Part shown: one piece after another, positions 50,221-59,495 of the stretch | Numbering within the stretch: position 1 is the first letter of the stretch | Layout: each line of letters opens with the position of its first letter | Position numbers and translations under genes: made by a program | Source: Singulisphaera sp. GP187 | GTDB lineage: Bacteria; Planctomycetota; Phycisphaerae; Phycisphaerales; SM1A02 | Length of the DNA: 64,000 bases | Direction: 5' to 3' | Assembly (NCBI GenBank): GCA_945869475.1 | Contig: CAMBOV010000004.1 | Location: 1 to 64,000 of the forward strand | Notes under the pieces: generated by a model | The model's database searches: none | Told to the model about the DNA's origin: nothing | The model's input: only the letters and a program-made list of their open reading frames with translations

Positions 50221-51069
50221 TCAGGAAACGACACGATCGGTCGCACAAAACCGTTGAGCGAGTGACCATCCAATGGTGGCGGCGAAGAGTCCGCAGACGA
50301 CGTTCGTCGATGCGATCAAGAGTGCCTCACCGAGGTCTGTCTTGCACGCGACGGTGACTTCGAGTGAGAGTGCGCTCATCGTGGTGAGACCACCAGCGCA
50401 TCCCATGAGAAGGAACCGTTCGAGTCTCAGTTTTCGCACGGGCGCGTGGCGAGGTCGGCCCAGAGAATCGATCGCACCAAGCCAGCGAAAAACAAATGCT
50501 GCGAAGGCAGCTCCACACACATTCACACTCGCCGTCGAGATCCACGGCGCGAGATCGTTCGCGCGTGCGCCCAGATCAGCTGCAATTCGCAGTGCGGTTC
50601 CGAGTGCCCCGCCGAGCGCAATCAAACTGAGTGCGCCGCCGTGGTGTGTGATGCGTCGACCACGCAGTGAGGTCGCGAGTGGAACGAGTGCCGCGGTGGA
50701 TGGGTGGGTCACGGGTGTGAGCAGTGCCGCTGCAGTCGCCGCGAGCGGACCCCCCACGATCGTGCCGATGCAGATGAACGCCGCAGTCGACCGACGACGA
50801 GCGTGCCACTGCACCAGAACGTCAACGCACATGCCGCTGAATGTGGTGAATCCTCCAAGTGCACCCGCAAGAAACAGTGCTCGCTGCCAGTCGGTGTCGA
50901 CGATGGTGAGCGCCCATCCTGCGATCGCACTTCCGATGAGATTGATCGCAAGAATCGCCTTCCACGAGGCGATCCCACGGGCGACGCACTCGTCACGAAT
51001 CACACAACGCAACCACGCACCGATCGCCCCACCGAAACATCCCAGCAGAATCCACTCGAGCGCGGTCAC
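50221..51069 (-). CDS. crcB: Double CrcB (Fluc) fluoride-channel protein, two domains in one chain
   Basis: A 282-residue membrane protein made of two CrcB-like halves. Half one (1-118): GGAIGAWLR, AINLIGSAIAG, GGFTTFSGM. Half two (about 145-282): GGALGTALR, SVNVCGAAFA, GGLTTMSAL. Each has four predicted helices; the linker (about 119-145) holds only one weakly hydrophobic stretch. Known bacterial Fluc channels are dimers of single 120-130-residue chains in antiparallel order. The pore Phe pair of TTFSTF is half kept in domain one and lost in domain two. Its start overlaps the metH stop by 4 bp. Confidence 0.85.
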   Translation of the reverse strand: MTALEWILLGCFGGAIGAWLRCVIRDECVARGIASWKAILAINLIGSAIAGWALTIVDTDWQRALFLAGALGGFTTFSGMCVDVLVQWHARRRSTAAFICIGTIVGGPLAATAAALLTPVTHPSTAALVPLATSLRGRRITHHGGALSLIALGGALGTALRIAADLGARANDLAPWISTASVNVCGAAFAAFVFRWLGAIDSLGRPRHAPVRKLRLERFLLMGCAGGLTTMSALSLEVTVACKTDLGEALLIASTNVVCGLFAATIGWSLAQRFCATDRVVS

Positions 51070-54000
51070 GCTGAAAAGTACTTCGCTTGAGGATGATGTA
51101 CGACCATTGCGCTCGTCGATTGCTCAGGTTCGATCTGATAGTTCTCGGTGAGCGTGCAACCGATGCGCTCGGGTTGCAGCAGACGAAAGAGCTTTTCTTG
51201 GTCGGCCATCTCAGGGCATGCCGGATATCCGAAGGAGTACCGGCTCCCACGGTAGTGCTGCTGAAAGAGACGCTCAACCTTTGGATCGTCCTCGTGTGCG
51301 AATCCGAGTTCGGCGCGAATGCGTTTGTGCCACATCTCCGCGAGTGCCTCTGCGCACTCGACACCCATCCCGTGCAGGTAGAGATACTCGGTGTATGCGT
51401 TGCGCTCGAAGAGTTCTTTGGCGCGGTGACTCGCTTCGCATCCCATCGTGACGCAGGTGAGCGTCAAGACATCGCGCGTTCCTGATTCGATGGGACGAAA
51501 GAAATCGCAGATCGAGAGCTTGCGCCCCGACTTCTGGCGCGGAAAGGTGAAGCGCTCCCGCTCACGGTCGTGATCCTCGCTATCGAAAACGATGAGGTCA
51601 TCTCCCTGCGTATTGCAGGGAAAATAGCCCCAGACGACCGCTGGACGCAGAATCTTCTCTTGACGACACTCGCGCTTGAGCCGCTCGAGCGTCGGCTCGA
51701 CTTCATCGCTGAGAAACTGCGCGTAGCCACGGTCGTCGAGATCGCCTCTGCGAAATCCCCACTGTCCGCGAAAGAGCGCGGTGCGATTGATGTAGGGATA
51801 GAGAAGGTCGAGGTCGAGCCGCTCGGCGAGGCGCGATCCCCAAAATGGCGGATCAGGAATCGGATTGTCACGCGCGATAACGCCGCCGACCGTCGCGCCG
51901 CTTGGTGCGCAGCCCGTGTTCACAAATGCAGGATCGAACGATGACTCCGAGGCCGTCGAGATCGTGGCCGTCGTGCTCTGCTGTTGATCGTCACCGCGCG
52001 CTTCACTCGCTCGAAGCACATTCGCTTTCGCCCTCGCCTCGACCGCGGCACGCTTGGCAGTGCGCGCGTCGATCTCTTGATTGACCACTGCGAGCGTGCC
52101 TTGCGCGAGCGCTTCACAGACCGCGAGACCTTCAAACGCATCGCGTCCGTAATACATCTCGCCCCGGTAGACCTTTCGCAAGTGACCCTCGGCGTAGTGT
52201 CGGGTGAGCGCGGCGCCGCCGAGCATCACAGGAACTCGAATCTCTTGGCGATTCATTTCGCGCAGGTTTTCTTCCATCACTGTGACGCTCTTGACGAGCA
52301 GTCCGCTCATACCAATCGCGTCGGCACCGGTTGTCTTCCACGCGTCGAGAATCTGCGCCAGGCTCTGTTTGATGCCGATATTATGCACTTTGTAGCCGTT
52401 GTTCGAGAGAATGATGTCGACAAGATTCTTGCCGATGTCATGCACGTCTCCCGCGACCGTCGCGAGCACCACAATCGCCTTGGGCTTCGCGCTGACTCCA
52501 ACGCGTTCCATGTGCGGTTGAAGAATCGCAACCGCCTTCTTCATGATCGATGCGCTCTGTAAGACAAATGGCAATTGCATCCGACCCGATCCAAAGAGAT
52601 CTCCCACGGTCTTCATGCCCGCGAGCAAGTGATCATTGATGATCGTCAGCGGCGGATAGATCTCGAGCGCCGCGTTGAGCGATTCTTCGAGCGACTTCTC
52701 TTCGCCATCGACGATGTGTCGTTGCAACCGCTCTTCGATTGGAAGTTCTTCGATCGGCGCCGATGTGACGGCGCTCACTCCATCGGGAAAGAGTGAAATG
52801 AAATGAAGCAGTGGATCGAACTTCTCGGGCTGTCCCTCTGGTCGCTCACTGCCACGTCGATCGAAGATGAGCCACTGAGCTGCTTGCCACTGCTCGGCTG
52901 GAATGCGGCTCTCGGGCAGGATGCGCGAGGCATGTAAAATCGCCGCCGTCAATCCGCGGGCGCGCGCCTCGTGCAGATAGGCACTGTTGAGCACGGCGCG
53001 CGCAGCAGGCTTCAACCCGAACGAAATGTTGGAGAGTCCAAGGATGATCGAGCAGCGCGGAAATCGATCAGAAAGCAGCCGAATTCCTTCGAGTGTCTCG
53101 AGTCCGAGGCGTCGGTCATCGTCATTGCCCGTTGCGATGGTGAAGGTGAGTGGATCCCAAAACAGATCGCTCTCGTCGAGCCCCCACTTGCGGGTGTAGA
53201 GATCGTGGATGCGCTCAGCGATCTCGAGTTTGCGTGCAGCAGTCTTGGCCATTCCCGCCACGGGGTCTTCGTCGATCGTGAGTGCGACACACGCGGCGCC
53301 ATACTTCTTGAGCAGCGGGCAGATGCGATCGAGTCGCGCTTCGCCATCCTCAAGATTGATCGAGTTCACGATGCACCGACCTGGGGCATGCTGCAAACCC
53401 GCTTCGATCACGTCTGCTTGGGTCGAGTCAATCATGAGCGGCGCATTCACTTGGCGAATGAACCGCGCGACCGTCTGTGACATGTCACGAACTCCGTCGC
53501 GGCCCACGAAGTCGACGCAGACGTCGAGCACGTGCGATCCATCGCGCACCTCTTCTTTTGCCATCGACGCGAGTCCATCCCAATCCTCCGCGTCGAGCAG
53601 CGTCTTGAACTTGCGCGAGCCATTTGCGTTCGTGCGCTCAGCGACGATCAGAAACGAGTTGTCTTGGCGAAACTCGGTCTGTGTGTAGAGACTCGAGCAG
53701 CCAGGCTCATTCGTCGCGCGGCCATGCGCCAGCGGTTGCTGTGAGATCGGCACAGCTTCGCGCAGCGCAGCGATGTGCAGAGGCGTCGTTCCGCAACAAC
53801 CGCCGATGATGTTGGCGCCATACTCCTCGACGAACCGGCGCATCGCGATTGTGAAATCGGCTGGTTTCAGAGGGTAATCGGTGCGACCTTCCACCAGAAC
53901 CGGAAGCCCCGCATTGGGAACGACCGAGAACGGGCGATCCCAGTGCTTGCTCAGATAGGCGAGGTGTGGAGCCATTTCAACAGGACCTGTCGCGCAGTTC

Positions 54001-54680
54001 AAGCCGAGCGATGCGATTGGAAATGGCGTGAGCGCATTGACGACGGCTGAGATGTCCGAGCCGAGCAGCATCGTGCCGGTCGTCTCCATCGTCACTGAAA
54101 CCAAGATTGGCATGTCGCGCACTGAGCGCTTCGCTCGTTCAAGCGCTTCGAGGCACGCCGTGATCGCGCACTTGATCTGTAAGAGATCTTGGCAGGTCTC
54201 AATCATGAAACAATCGGCGCCGCCATCGATCAGTCCGCGCGCTTGTTCGCGATACGAGGCGCACATCGACTCCCACGTCGCTTGCCCGAGCGAAATGAGC
54301 TTCGTTCCGGGGCCCATCGATCCTGCAACAAATCTGGATCGACCCGCTGATGCGTATCGATCACACGCAGCACGTGCGATCTGCGCCCCGCGAACGTTGA
54401 GGTCGTAGACCCAGTCGACCATCTCCTGATCGAAGTCAGCGGCGACGAGTTGATTCGTTCCGAACGTGTCGGTCTCAACGACATCTGCGCCGACTGCAAG
54501 AAAACTTTCATGAATGCGCTGAATCATGTCGGGACGCGAACGCACAAGAATGTCCGTGCAATTGTCCCGTCCGAGATAATCCGCTGGCGCGCAATCTGCG
54601 CACGAATGAATCGATGTTCCCATTGCTCCGTCAAAGAGCAGGACGCGGCGGTCGAGTTGAGCGAGCAACGTCGTGGGCAT
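51066..54680 (-). CDS. metH: Methionine synthase, cobalamin-dependent
   Basis: A 1204-residue four-module enzyme. Homocysteine domain 1 to about 330 (zinc Cys in LNCATG near 228 and GGCCGTTP near 294); methyl-tetrahydrofolate domain about 345-640; cap and cobalamin domain about 650-885 with DVHDIGKN (about 748-755) providing the axial His; activation domain about 960-1204 with RGSRYSFGYPACP. A Ser/Thr/Gln-rich linker lies near 900. It makes methionine from homocysteine. No B12 or SAM riboswitch fits the 103-bp upstream spacer, but a palindrome is there. crcB is coupled downstream. Confidence 0.97.
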   Translation of the reverse strand: MPTTLLAQLDRRVLLFDGAMGTSIHSCADCAPADYLGRDNCTDILVRSRPDMIQRIHESFLAVGADVVETDTFGTNQLVAADFDQEMVDWVYDLNVRGAQIARAACDRYASAGRSRFVAGSMGPGTKLISLGQATWESMCASYREQARGLIDGGADCFMIETCQDLLQIKCAITACLEALERAKRSVRDMPILVSVTMETTGTMLLGSDISAVVNALTPFPIASLGLNCATGPVEMAPHLAYLSKHWDRPFSVVPNAGLPVLVEGRTDYPLKPADFTIAMRRFVEEYGANIIGGCCGTTPLHIAALREAVPISQQPLAHGRATNEPGCSSLYTQTEFRQDNSFLIVAERTNANGSRKFKTLLDAEDWDGLASMAKEEVRDGSHVLDVCVDFVGRDGVRDMSQTVARFIRQVNAPLMIDSTQADVIEAGLQHAPGRCIVNSINLEDGEARLDRICPLLKKYGAACVALTIDEDPVAGMAKTAARKLEIAERIHDLYTRKWGLDESDLFWDPLTFTIATGNDDDRRLGLETLEGIRLLSDRFPRCSIILGLSNISFGLKPAARAVLNSAYLHEARARGLTAAILHASRILPESRIPAEQWQAAQWLIFDRRGSERPEGQPEKFDPLLHFISLFPDGVSAVTSAPIEELPIEERLQRHIVDGEEKSLEESLNAALEIYPPLTIINDHLLAGMKTVGDLFGSGRMQLPFVLQSASIMKKAVAILQPHMERVGVSAKPKAIVVLATVAGDVHDIGKNLVDIILSNNGYKVHNIGIKQSLAQILDAWKTTGADAIGMSGLLVKSVTVMEENLREMNRQEIRVPVMLGGAALTRHYAEGHLRKVYRGEMYYGRDAFEGLAVCEALAQGTLAVVNQEIDARTAKRAAVEARAKANVLRASEARGDDQQQSTTATISTASESSFDPAFVNTGCAPSGATVGGVIARDNPIPDPPFWGSRLAERLDLDLLYPYINRTALFRGQWGFRRGDLDDRGYAQFLSDEVEPTLERLKRECRQEKILRPAVVWGYFPCNTQGDDLIVFDSEDHDRERERFTFPRQKSGRKLSICDFFRPIESGTRDVLTLTCVTMGCEASHRAKELFERNAYTEYLYLHGMGVECAEALAEMWHKRIRAELGFAHEDDPKVERLFQQHYRGSRYSFGYPACPEMADQEKLFRLLQPERIGCTLTENYQIEPEQSTSAMVVHHPQAKYFSA

Positions 54681-54718
54681 GGGGCAAGGGTAGAGGCAGT
54701 CGAGCGAGTTTTCAACCG

Positions 54719-54740
54719 TCCATCCGGATAAACGGATGGA
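54719..54740. promoter_or_regulatory. Perfect inverted repeat between metH and the S41 protease gene
   Basis: tccatccg-gataaa-cggatgga is an exact 8-bp inverted repeat 39 bp before the metH ATG and 44 bp before the protease ATG. Its place suggests an operator shared by the divergent genes or a leader hairpin. No T-run follows on either side. Confidence 0.5.
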
Positions 54741-54783
54741 TGAACCACCGCCCCGGCGCCTGATGCCATGCGATACTGCCAGA

Positions 54784-56196
54784 ATGCGCCTCTTTCAGCT
54801 CGCGTCACTCTCTGCCACCATCGCCCTGCACTCACTGACCGGCGGATGCATCGGCGCGTCGCAGGTTGCACCGGCGCTGCCTGCCACGCCACCGCCAGAG
54901 CCCACCCAGCCCGACCATCCTCCAGAAGAGTCGCTCGCGCTCATGAATGCAGACGTCTTCGATCAGGTGTGGGTGATCATCCGCGACACCCATCCAGATC
55001 CAACGATCAACAAGGGTGACTGGAACGACAAACGCCTTCAGTTTCGTGACCGAGCGATCGCAGCGAATTCGACCGATGAACTTCGCAACGTGTTGCGCGA
55101 CATGCTCGACACACTTGGAGAGAGTCACTTTGCGATCATTCCGAATTCCGTGTCGGGGTCAACTGAAGCTCACGGTGGATGGTCGGGCATCACCATTCAC
55201 GTGATGGGTGGCGAGGCGATTGTCACGCGCGTCGCGCCGAAGAGTCCAGCCGCCGCCGCAGGGGTTCGCACCGGATGGCGTGCCCTCACCGCTGAAGGAG
55301 ACTCGCTCGATGAGATCATCAAGCCGTTTGGCACTCCACGAACGGCGCTCGAACGGCTCGCGCGCGACCGCGCCATTGAAGCATTCATGGGAGGGCGCCC
55401 GGGGATGAGTCCGGTCTACGTCTTCGTCGACAACGATGGACGTGAACACACCATCACACTCATCCTTGAAGATCTTCCGGGCGAACCCGTCACCTTTGGA
55501 AATCTCCCCCCATTTGCTGCAGAAATCGAACACTCGTGGGTCAGCGACGAGACGATTCGCGCGCTCGGCTGCGACCCATCTGCGACAGGTCGCGTCGGAT
55601 ATCTGCGATTCAGTATCTGGATGACCGCACTCTCTGCAGCGATCGATGATGCGCTCACGACCTTTCGAACGGCCGATGCGATTGTGATCGACCTGCGCGG
55701 AAATCCTGGCGGGCTTGGATTGATGGCGACCGGCGTCGCAGGGCACTTCCTTGCCGAAACGACTTCGCTCGGAACGATGCGCGGGCGCGACATGAAGATT
55801 GACTTTCGCACCAACCCTCGGAGTGTTGACCGCGCGGGAAATGTGATCGGCGTTTTTTCTGGACCGCTCGCACTTCTGATCGATGGTCACAGCGGAAGCA
55901 CTTCTGAGATTTTCGCAGCGGGGCTTCTCGATCTCAAGCGCGCTCAACCGTTTGGACAGACTTCGGCCGGAGCGGCGCTCCCAGCGACGACACACACCCT
56001 CAAGAACGGCGATGTTCTGCTGCACGCAATTGGAGATTTCAAGACTCCCTCAGGCATCCTCGTGGAAGGTGTTGGAGTCGCACAACAGATCGGCACACCA
56101 CCGACTCCAAGTGACTATACTTCGTCGCCCGACTCTGAACTGCGCGATGCACTGAAGTGGATCGCACAACAACGACTTCCTGCCACCGCCCCATAA
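54784..56196 (+). CDS. S41-family serine protease, lipoprotein
   Basis: A 470-residue protein. It has a lipoprotein signal (LHSLTGGC, Cys about 22), a helical S41 N-domain, a PDZ-like segment (AIVTRVAPKSPAAAAGVRTGW, about 140-160) and the peptidase core with VIDLRGNPGG and the likely nucleophile Ser in HSGSTSEIFAAG (about 369-371). Known relatives are C-terminal processing proteases and Tricorn-like enzymes. The start at 54784 gives the cleanest signal. It heads a run of four co-directional genes to 59435 with gaps of 0 to 16 bp. Confidence 0.87.
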   Translation: MRLFQLASLSATIALHSLTGGCIGASQVAPALPATPPPEPTQPDHPPEESLALMNADVFDQVWVIIRDTHPDPTINKGDWNDKRLQFRDRAIAANSTDELRNVLRDMLDTLGESHFAIIPNSVSGSTEAHGGWSGITIHVMGGEAIVTRVAPKSPAAAAGVRTGWRALTAEGDSLDEIIKPFGTPRTALERLARDRAIEAFMGGRPGMSPVYVFVDNDGREHTITLILEDLPGEPVTFGNLPPFAAEIEHSWVSDETIRALGCDPSATGRVGYLRFSIWMTALSAAIDDALTTFRTADAIVIDLRGNPGGLGLMATGVAGHFLAETTSLGTMRGRDMKIDFRTNPRSVDRAGNVIGVFSGPLALLIDGHSGSTSEIFAAGLLDLKRAQPFGQTSAGAALPATTHTLKNGDVLLHAIGDFKTPSGILVEGVGVAQQIGTPPTPSDYTSSPDSELRDALKWIAQQRLPATAP

Positions 56197-56212
56197 ACAA
56201 CGAGTTCGACCG

Positions 56213-57094
56213 ATGCGACTAACACAATCACCGCTCTTCATTTGGACCGCCACTCTCGTGCTCGCGACTTCAGCGTCCACTGCGGCAGCGCAAACAGCGA
56301 AGCCCACGACAGCTCCCGCTGCGACACCAACTTTGGCACCAGCGGTCGCACCAGCCGCCGATGCACTTCCATCAGCGAGCGACATCTTTGCCAAAGCGGT
56401 CGCGGCCGCTGGAGGAGCCGACCTCATTCGCATGCAGACATCGCGCACACAAGTCGGCACGATCGAAATGGCGGCGCAGTCGCTCAAAGGAACGATCACC
56501 ACAAAGAGCGTCTCTCCGAGCCTGCTGCTCATCGAGACTGAACTTCCGGGCTTCGGAAAAATCCGCCAAGGCATCAACGGCACTGTTGGGTGGGGGATCG
56601 ATCCGATGCGCGGTCCAAGCCTGATGGACGGGGACGAACTGACGCGCGTCTTGCGCGAATCAAGCATCGAGAGCGAACTCAATCCTGCCCTCGGCTGCGA
56701 TTCAGTCGAGGTCGTTGGACGGAGTGACTTTCGCGGCACCGCCTGTTACAAAGTTCAACTCAAGCGCGGAGAGAATCGTTCGAGTCGCTTCTACGACCTC
56801 GCGGCTGGCCATCTCGTTGGATCGGTTGAAACGGTGAAGTCATCGATGGGCGAGTTTGAGGTCACGACCTCGTACTCAAAGTTTGCTCTCTTCTCGGGAC
56901 GCACGCTCGCAACCGTGCAAGAGAACGCGATGATGGGTCAAACGCAGAAACTGACGATGAACAGCGTCGAATTTGCGCCGATTGATCCGACGGACTTTGC
57001 ACTTCCCGCTGAGATTCAAGCGCTTGTGAAAGTTGCCGCAGCGGCACCCGCGGCTCCAGCCGCAGCGCCGACCCAACCCACAACCAAGAAGTGA
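56213..57094 (+). CDS. Exported LolA-like protein of unknown function
   Basis: A 293-residue protein with signal peptide (1-26), an Ala/Pro/Thr spacer to about 53, then a beta-rich domain: GTIEMAAQSLKGTITTKSVSPSLLLIETELPGFGKIRQGINGTVGW is like the concave-sheet proteins of the LolA/LolB type, with the later YDLAAGHLVGSVETV in keeping. An Ala/Pro tail ends it. It may carry a lipid or lipoprotein. The gene runs into the ABC ATPase gene with no gap, which suggests joint work with that exporter. Confidence 0.72.
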   Translation: MRLTQSPLFIWTATLVLATSASTAAAQTAKPTTAPAATPTLAPAVAPAADALPSASDIFAKAVAAAGGADLIRMQTSRTQVGTIEMAAQSLKGTITTKSVSPSLLLIETELPGFGKIRQGINGTVGWGIDPMRGPSLMDGDELTRVLRESSIESELNPALGCDSVEVVGRSDFRGTACYKVQLKRGENRSSRFYDLAAGHLVGSVETVKSSMGEFEVTTSYSKFALFSGRTLATVQENAMMGQTQKLTMNSVEFAPIDPTDFALPAEIQALVKVAAAAPAAPAAAPTQPTTKK

Positions 57095-57102
57095 TCGCCC
57101 CC

Positions 57103-58065
57103 ATGGCTGCGTCTGAAGAATCTGCGGTTCAGTTGCACTCCGTGCACAAGCGATTCGGTTCGGTCGACGCCGTGAAAGATCTCAATCTCTCAGTCGAGAA
57201 GGGATCACTCGTGGGATTGCTCGGTCCCAACGGCGCAGGCAAGAGCACCGCAATTCGCATGATCATGTCTCTGATTCGCGCTGACAGCGGATCGATTCGC
57301 GTGCTCGGTGGCGACGCGCTCGACATGAAAGATCGCATCGGCTATCTGCCCGAAGAGCGCGGCGTCTACCGTCGCATGCGCGTCGGAGAGTTTCTGCACT
57401 TCATGGGTCAACTCAAGGGCATCCCTCGCACGGGTCTCAAGTCGCGCATCGAGGGATGGCTTGAGCGCATCGAGCTTCCAGGAGTTTTTCGCTCGCGCTG
57501 CCAAGAGTTGAGCAAGGGCATGCAGCAAAAAGTGCAATTCCTCGCGGCGGTTTTGCATGATCCAGATCTCATCGTGCTCGACGAGCCCTTTTCAGGACTC
57601 GATCCGGTGAACGCGCGCGTGCTGATTTCGACCGTCAAAGAATTGCACCAAGAGGGGCGAACGATTTTTCTCTCGACTCACCAAATGGCACAAGCGCAAC
57701 AACTCTGCGAACGGGTCGTGCTCATCAATCGCGGCGAGAAAATTCTCGACGACACCACGAGCAACGTCATCGAACGCTATTCATCGAGCGCCATCATCGT
57801 CGAGCCGATCAACCGAGAGGATGCGTCGTATGCCTCGCTCGCCTCGATCGCAGGAGTCGCATCGACCCAACTTCACGAGGATGGACGCACGATCACATTG
57901 ACCGTTGCCGACTCAGCCGATGCTCGATCCATCATGTCAGCGGCGCTCGCAACACTCCCGTGCCGACGAATTGAACTGGCGCGTGCGAGCCTCGACGAAG
58001 TCTTTATCCGCCTCGTGACTGAACATGGCGGTCACGCGCGACGATCTCTGCAAGGAGTTGCGTGA
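57103..58065 (+). CDS. ABC transporter ATP-binding protein (ABC-2 exporter type)
   Basis: A 320-residue ATPase. Walker A is LLGPNGAGKST (about 37-47), the signature is the degenerate LSKGMQQK (about 137-144), Walker B is LIVLDEPFSGLDP, and the switch His is in STHQM. The last 100 residues form the extra C-terminal domain seen in NatA/DrrA-type exporters. It would drive export by the permease encoded next. ATG 57103 is chosen; a GTG at 57091 overlapping the previous stop is possible. Confidence 0.92.
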   Translation: MAASEESAVQLHSVHKRFGSVDAVKDLNLSVEKGSLVGLLGPNGAGKSTAIRMIMSLIRADSGSIRVLGGDALDMKDRIGYLPEERGVYRRMRVGEFLHFMGQLKGIPRTGLKSRIEGWLERIELPGVFRSRCQELSKGMQQKVQFLAAVLHDPDLIVLDEPFSGLDPVNARVLISTVKELHQEGRTIFLSTHQMAQAQQLCERVVLINRGEKILDDTTSNVIERYSSSAIIVEPINREDASYASLASIAGVASTQLHEDGRTITLTVADSADARSIMSAALATLPCRRIELARASLDEVFIRLVTEHGGHARRSLQGVA

Positions 58066-59435
58066 TGGCTCGTCAACCCAAAGGATTCCGCCTCGACCGA
58101 ATCATGGTGGTGGCCATCCGTGAGTTTCGCTCGACCGTCTTCACCAAGGGCTTCATCATCGGCGCGATTGCCTTTCCACTTGGGATGTTCTTCCTCGTGG
58201 CGCTCATTCCCATGCTGATGTCAGACCACATGGTTCCCATCACTGGCACGATCGTCATCGCCGACGAGGATGGATCGGTTGCCACCGCGGCGCAAGCGGC
58301 CTTCGATCGGATGCGCGATGAACCATCCACGCTCGGTGATTCTGCACGCGACCTGCTCACGAGCGATGCTGCGCCCGATCTTGATGACCTGCATGTCTTG
58401 AGCGATGTTGGCACCACGGTCAACGTTCAGGTCAAACGATTGTCAATCACGAGCGATTTGACCGACGTTCGCGCAGAAGTGCAGGCAGAGACGCTGCTCG
58501 CACTCGCTGAGATTCCAAGCGAACTTCTCGATGCCGATCCGTCGGTTGACTCAGTGATCGCGCTGCTCGTGCCATCCAAGACCTCTCCCAAAACAACCGC
58601 ACTTCTCTCGCGCACAATTCGCGACGCGACGGTCATCGCGCGCGTCGAGCGCACAGGCACCGATCTCGCCAAGGCGCGTGCCCTCGTGCGTCAACCCAAG
58701 ACAGACGCAGCACGCATGACCCGCGAGGGAACGCAAGCGAGCGAGAGTCTCGAACTGCGGCTCTTCATCCCAGGCGGATTCATGATTCTCATGTGGATCG
58801 CAACCTTTACTAGCGCGAATCAACTCTGCACCACGACGATTGAAGAGAAGTCAAGCAAGGTGATCGAAGTGCTGCTCTCAGCCCTCAGTCCCACCGAATT
58901 GCTCGCTGGAAAAATCGTGGGCCAGAGTTTCGTCAGCGCAATCATGCTGGCGACCTACGGCTCTGTTGGGATCGCCGGCCTCGCCTTCGCAACGATGCTC
59001 GATGTCGTTCCCCTCTCGGCGATGTTGATGTTCATCGTCTGGTTCGTGCTCGCGTACTTCATGGCCGCGGCGATCATGGTGGCCGTCGGAAGTGCCGTGA
59101 GCGACTTGCGCGAGGCTCAGTCGCTCATCGGCCCAGCGATGTCGGTGATGATCATTCCACTGCTCGTCTGGCTTCCCATTTCTGAAAACCCCACAGGATG
59201 GCTCGCCACCGTTTCAAGTTTCATCCCGCCCATCGGTCCATTCATCATGGTGCTTCGCACGACCGGCGCGATGGAGCCGATTCCACTCTGGCAAATTGTT
59301 GGATCGCTCATCGTCAACGGTTGCGCGACCGTTGTGCTCATTTGGCTCGCGGGACGAGTCTTCCGCATCGGCGTCCTCATGCAGGGCAAGCCTCCCACGC
59401 CGCTCGAACTGCTTCGCTGGGCGCGCGCTCGCTGA
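58065..59435 (+). CDS. ABC-2 type permease (NatB-like)
   Basis: A 456-residue membrane protein: one helix near 30-50, a large extracytoplasmic domain (about 60-240), then five or six helices to 440. The segment TTTIEEKSSKVIEVLLSALSPTELLAGKIVGQ is the typical coupling region of ABC-2 permeases of the NatB group. Substrate unknown; the LolA-like partner hints at envelope lipid or protein traffic, which is inference. The ATG overlaps the ATPase stop by one base. The stop codon sits in a 21-bp tandem repeat. Confidence 0.9.
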   Translation: MARQPKGFRLDRIMVVAIREFRSTVFTKGFIIGAIAFPLGMFFLVALIPMLMSDHMVPITGTIVIADEDGSVATAAQAAFDRMRDEPSTLGDSARDLLTSDAAPDLDDLHVLSDVGTTVNVQVKRLSITSDLTDVRAEVQAETLLALAEIPSELLDADPSVDSVIALLVPSKTSPKTTALLSRTIRDATVIARVERTGTDLAKARALVRQPKTDAARMTREGTQASESLELRLFIPGGFMILMWIATFTSANQLCTTTIEEKSSKVIEVLLSALSPTELLAGKIVGQSFVSAIMLATYGSVGIAGLAFATMLDVVPLSAMLMFIVWFVLAYFMAAAIMVAVGSAVSDLREAQSLIGPAMSVMIIPLLVWLPISENPTGWLATVSSFIPPIGPFIMVLRTTGAMEPIPLWQIVGSLIVNGCATVVLIWLAGRVFRIGVLMQGKPPTPLELLRWARAR

Positions 59436-59484
59436 ACTTTCACGCGCGCCCGCTGAACTTTCACGCGCGCCCGCTGAACTTTCT
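59430..59484. repeat. 21-bp tandem repeat at the permease stop
   Basis: Two full identical 21-bp units (59430-59450, 59451-59471) and a 12-base partial third follow one another. The first contains the permease stop codon (59433-59435). The spacer to the next gene is almost all repeat. Confidence 0.95.
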
Positions 59485-59495
59485 AAGATCGCCTC

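Noticed and set aside
54681-54783. Cobalamin or SAM riboswitch before metH
   Set aside because: The 103-bp spacer has one simple palindrome and none of the conserved riboswitch cores.
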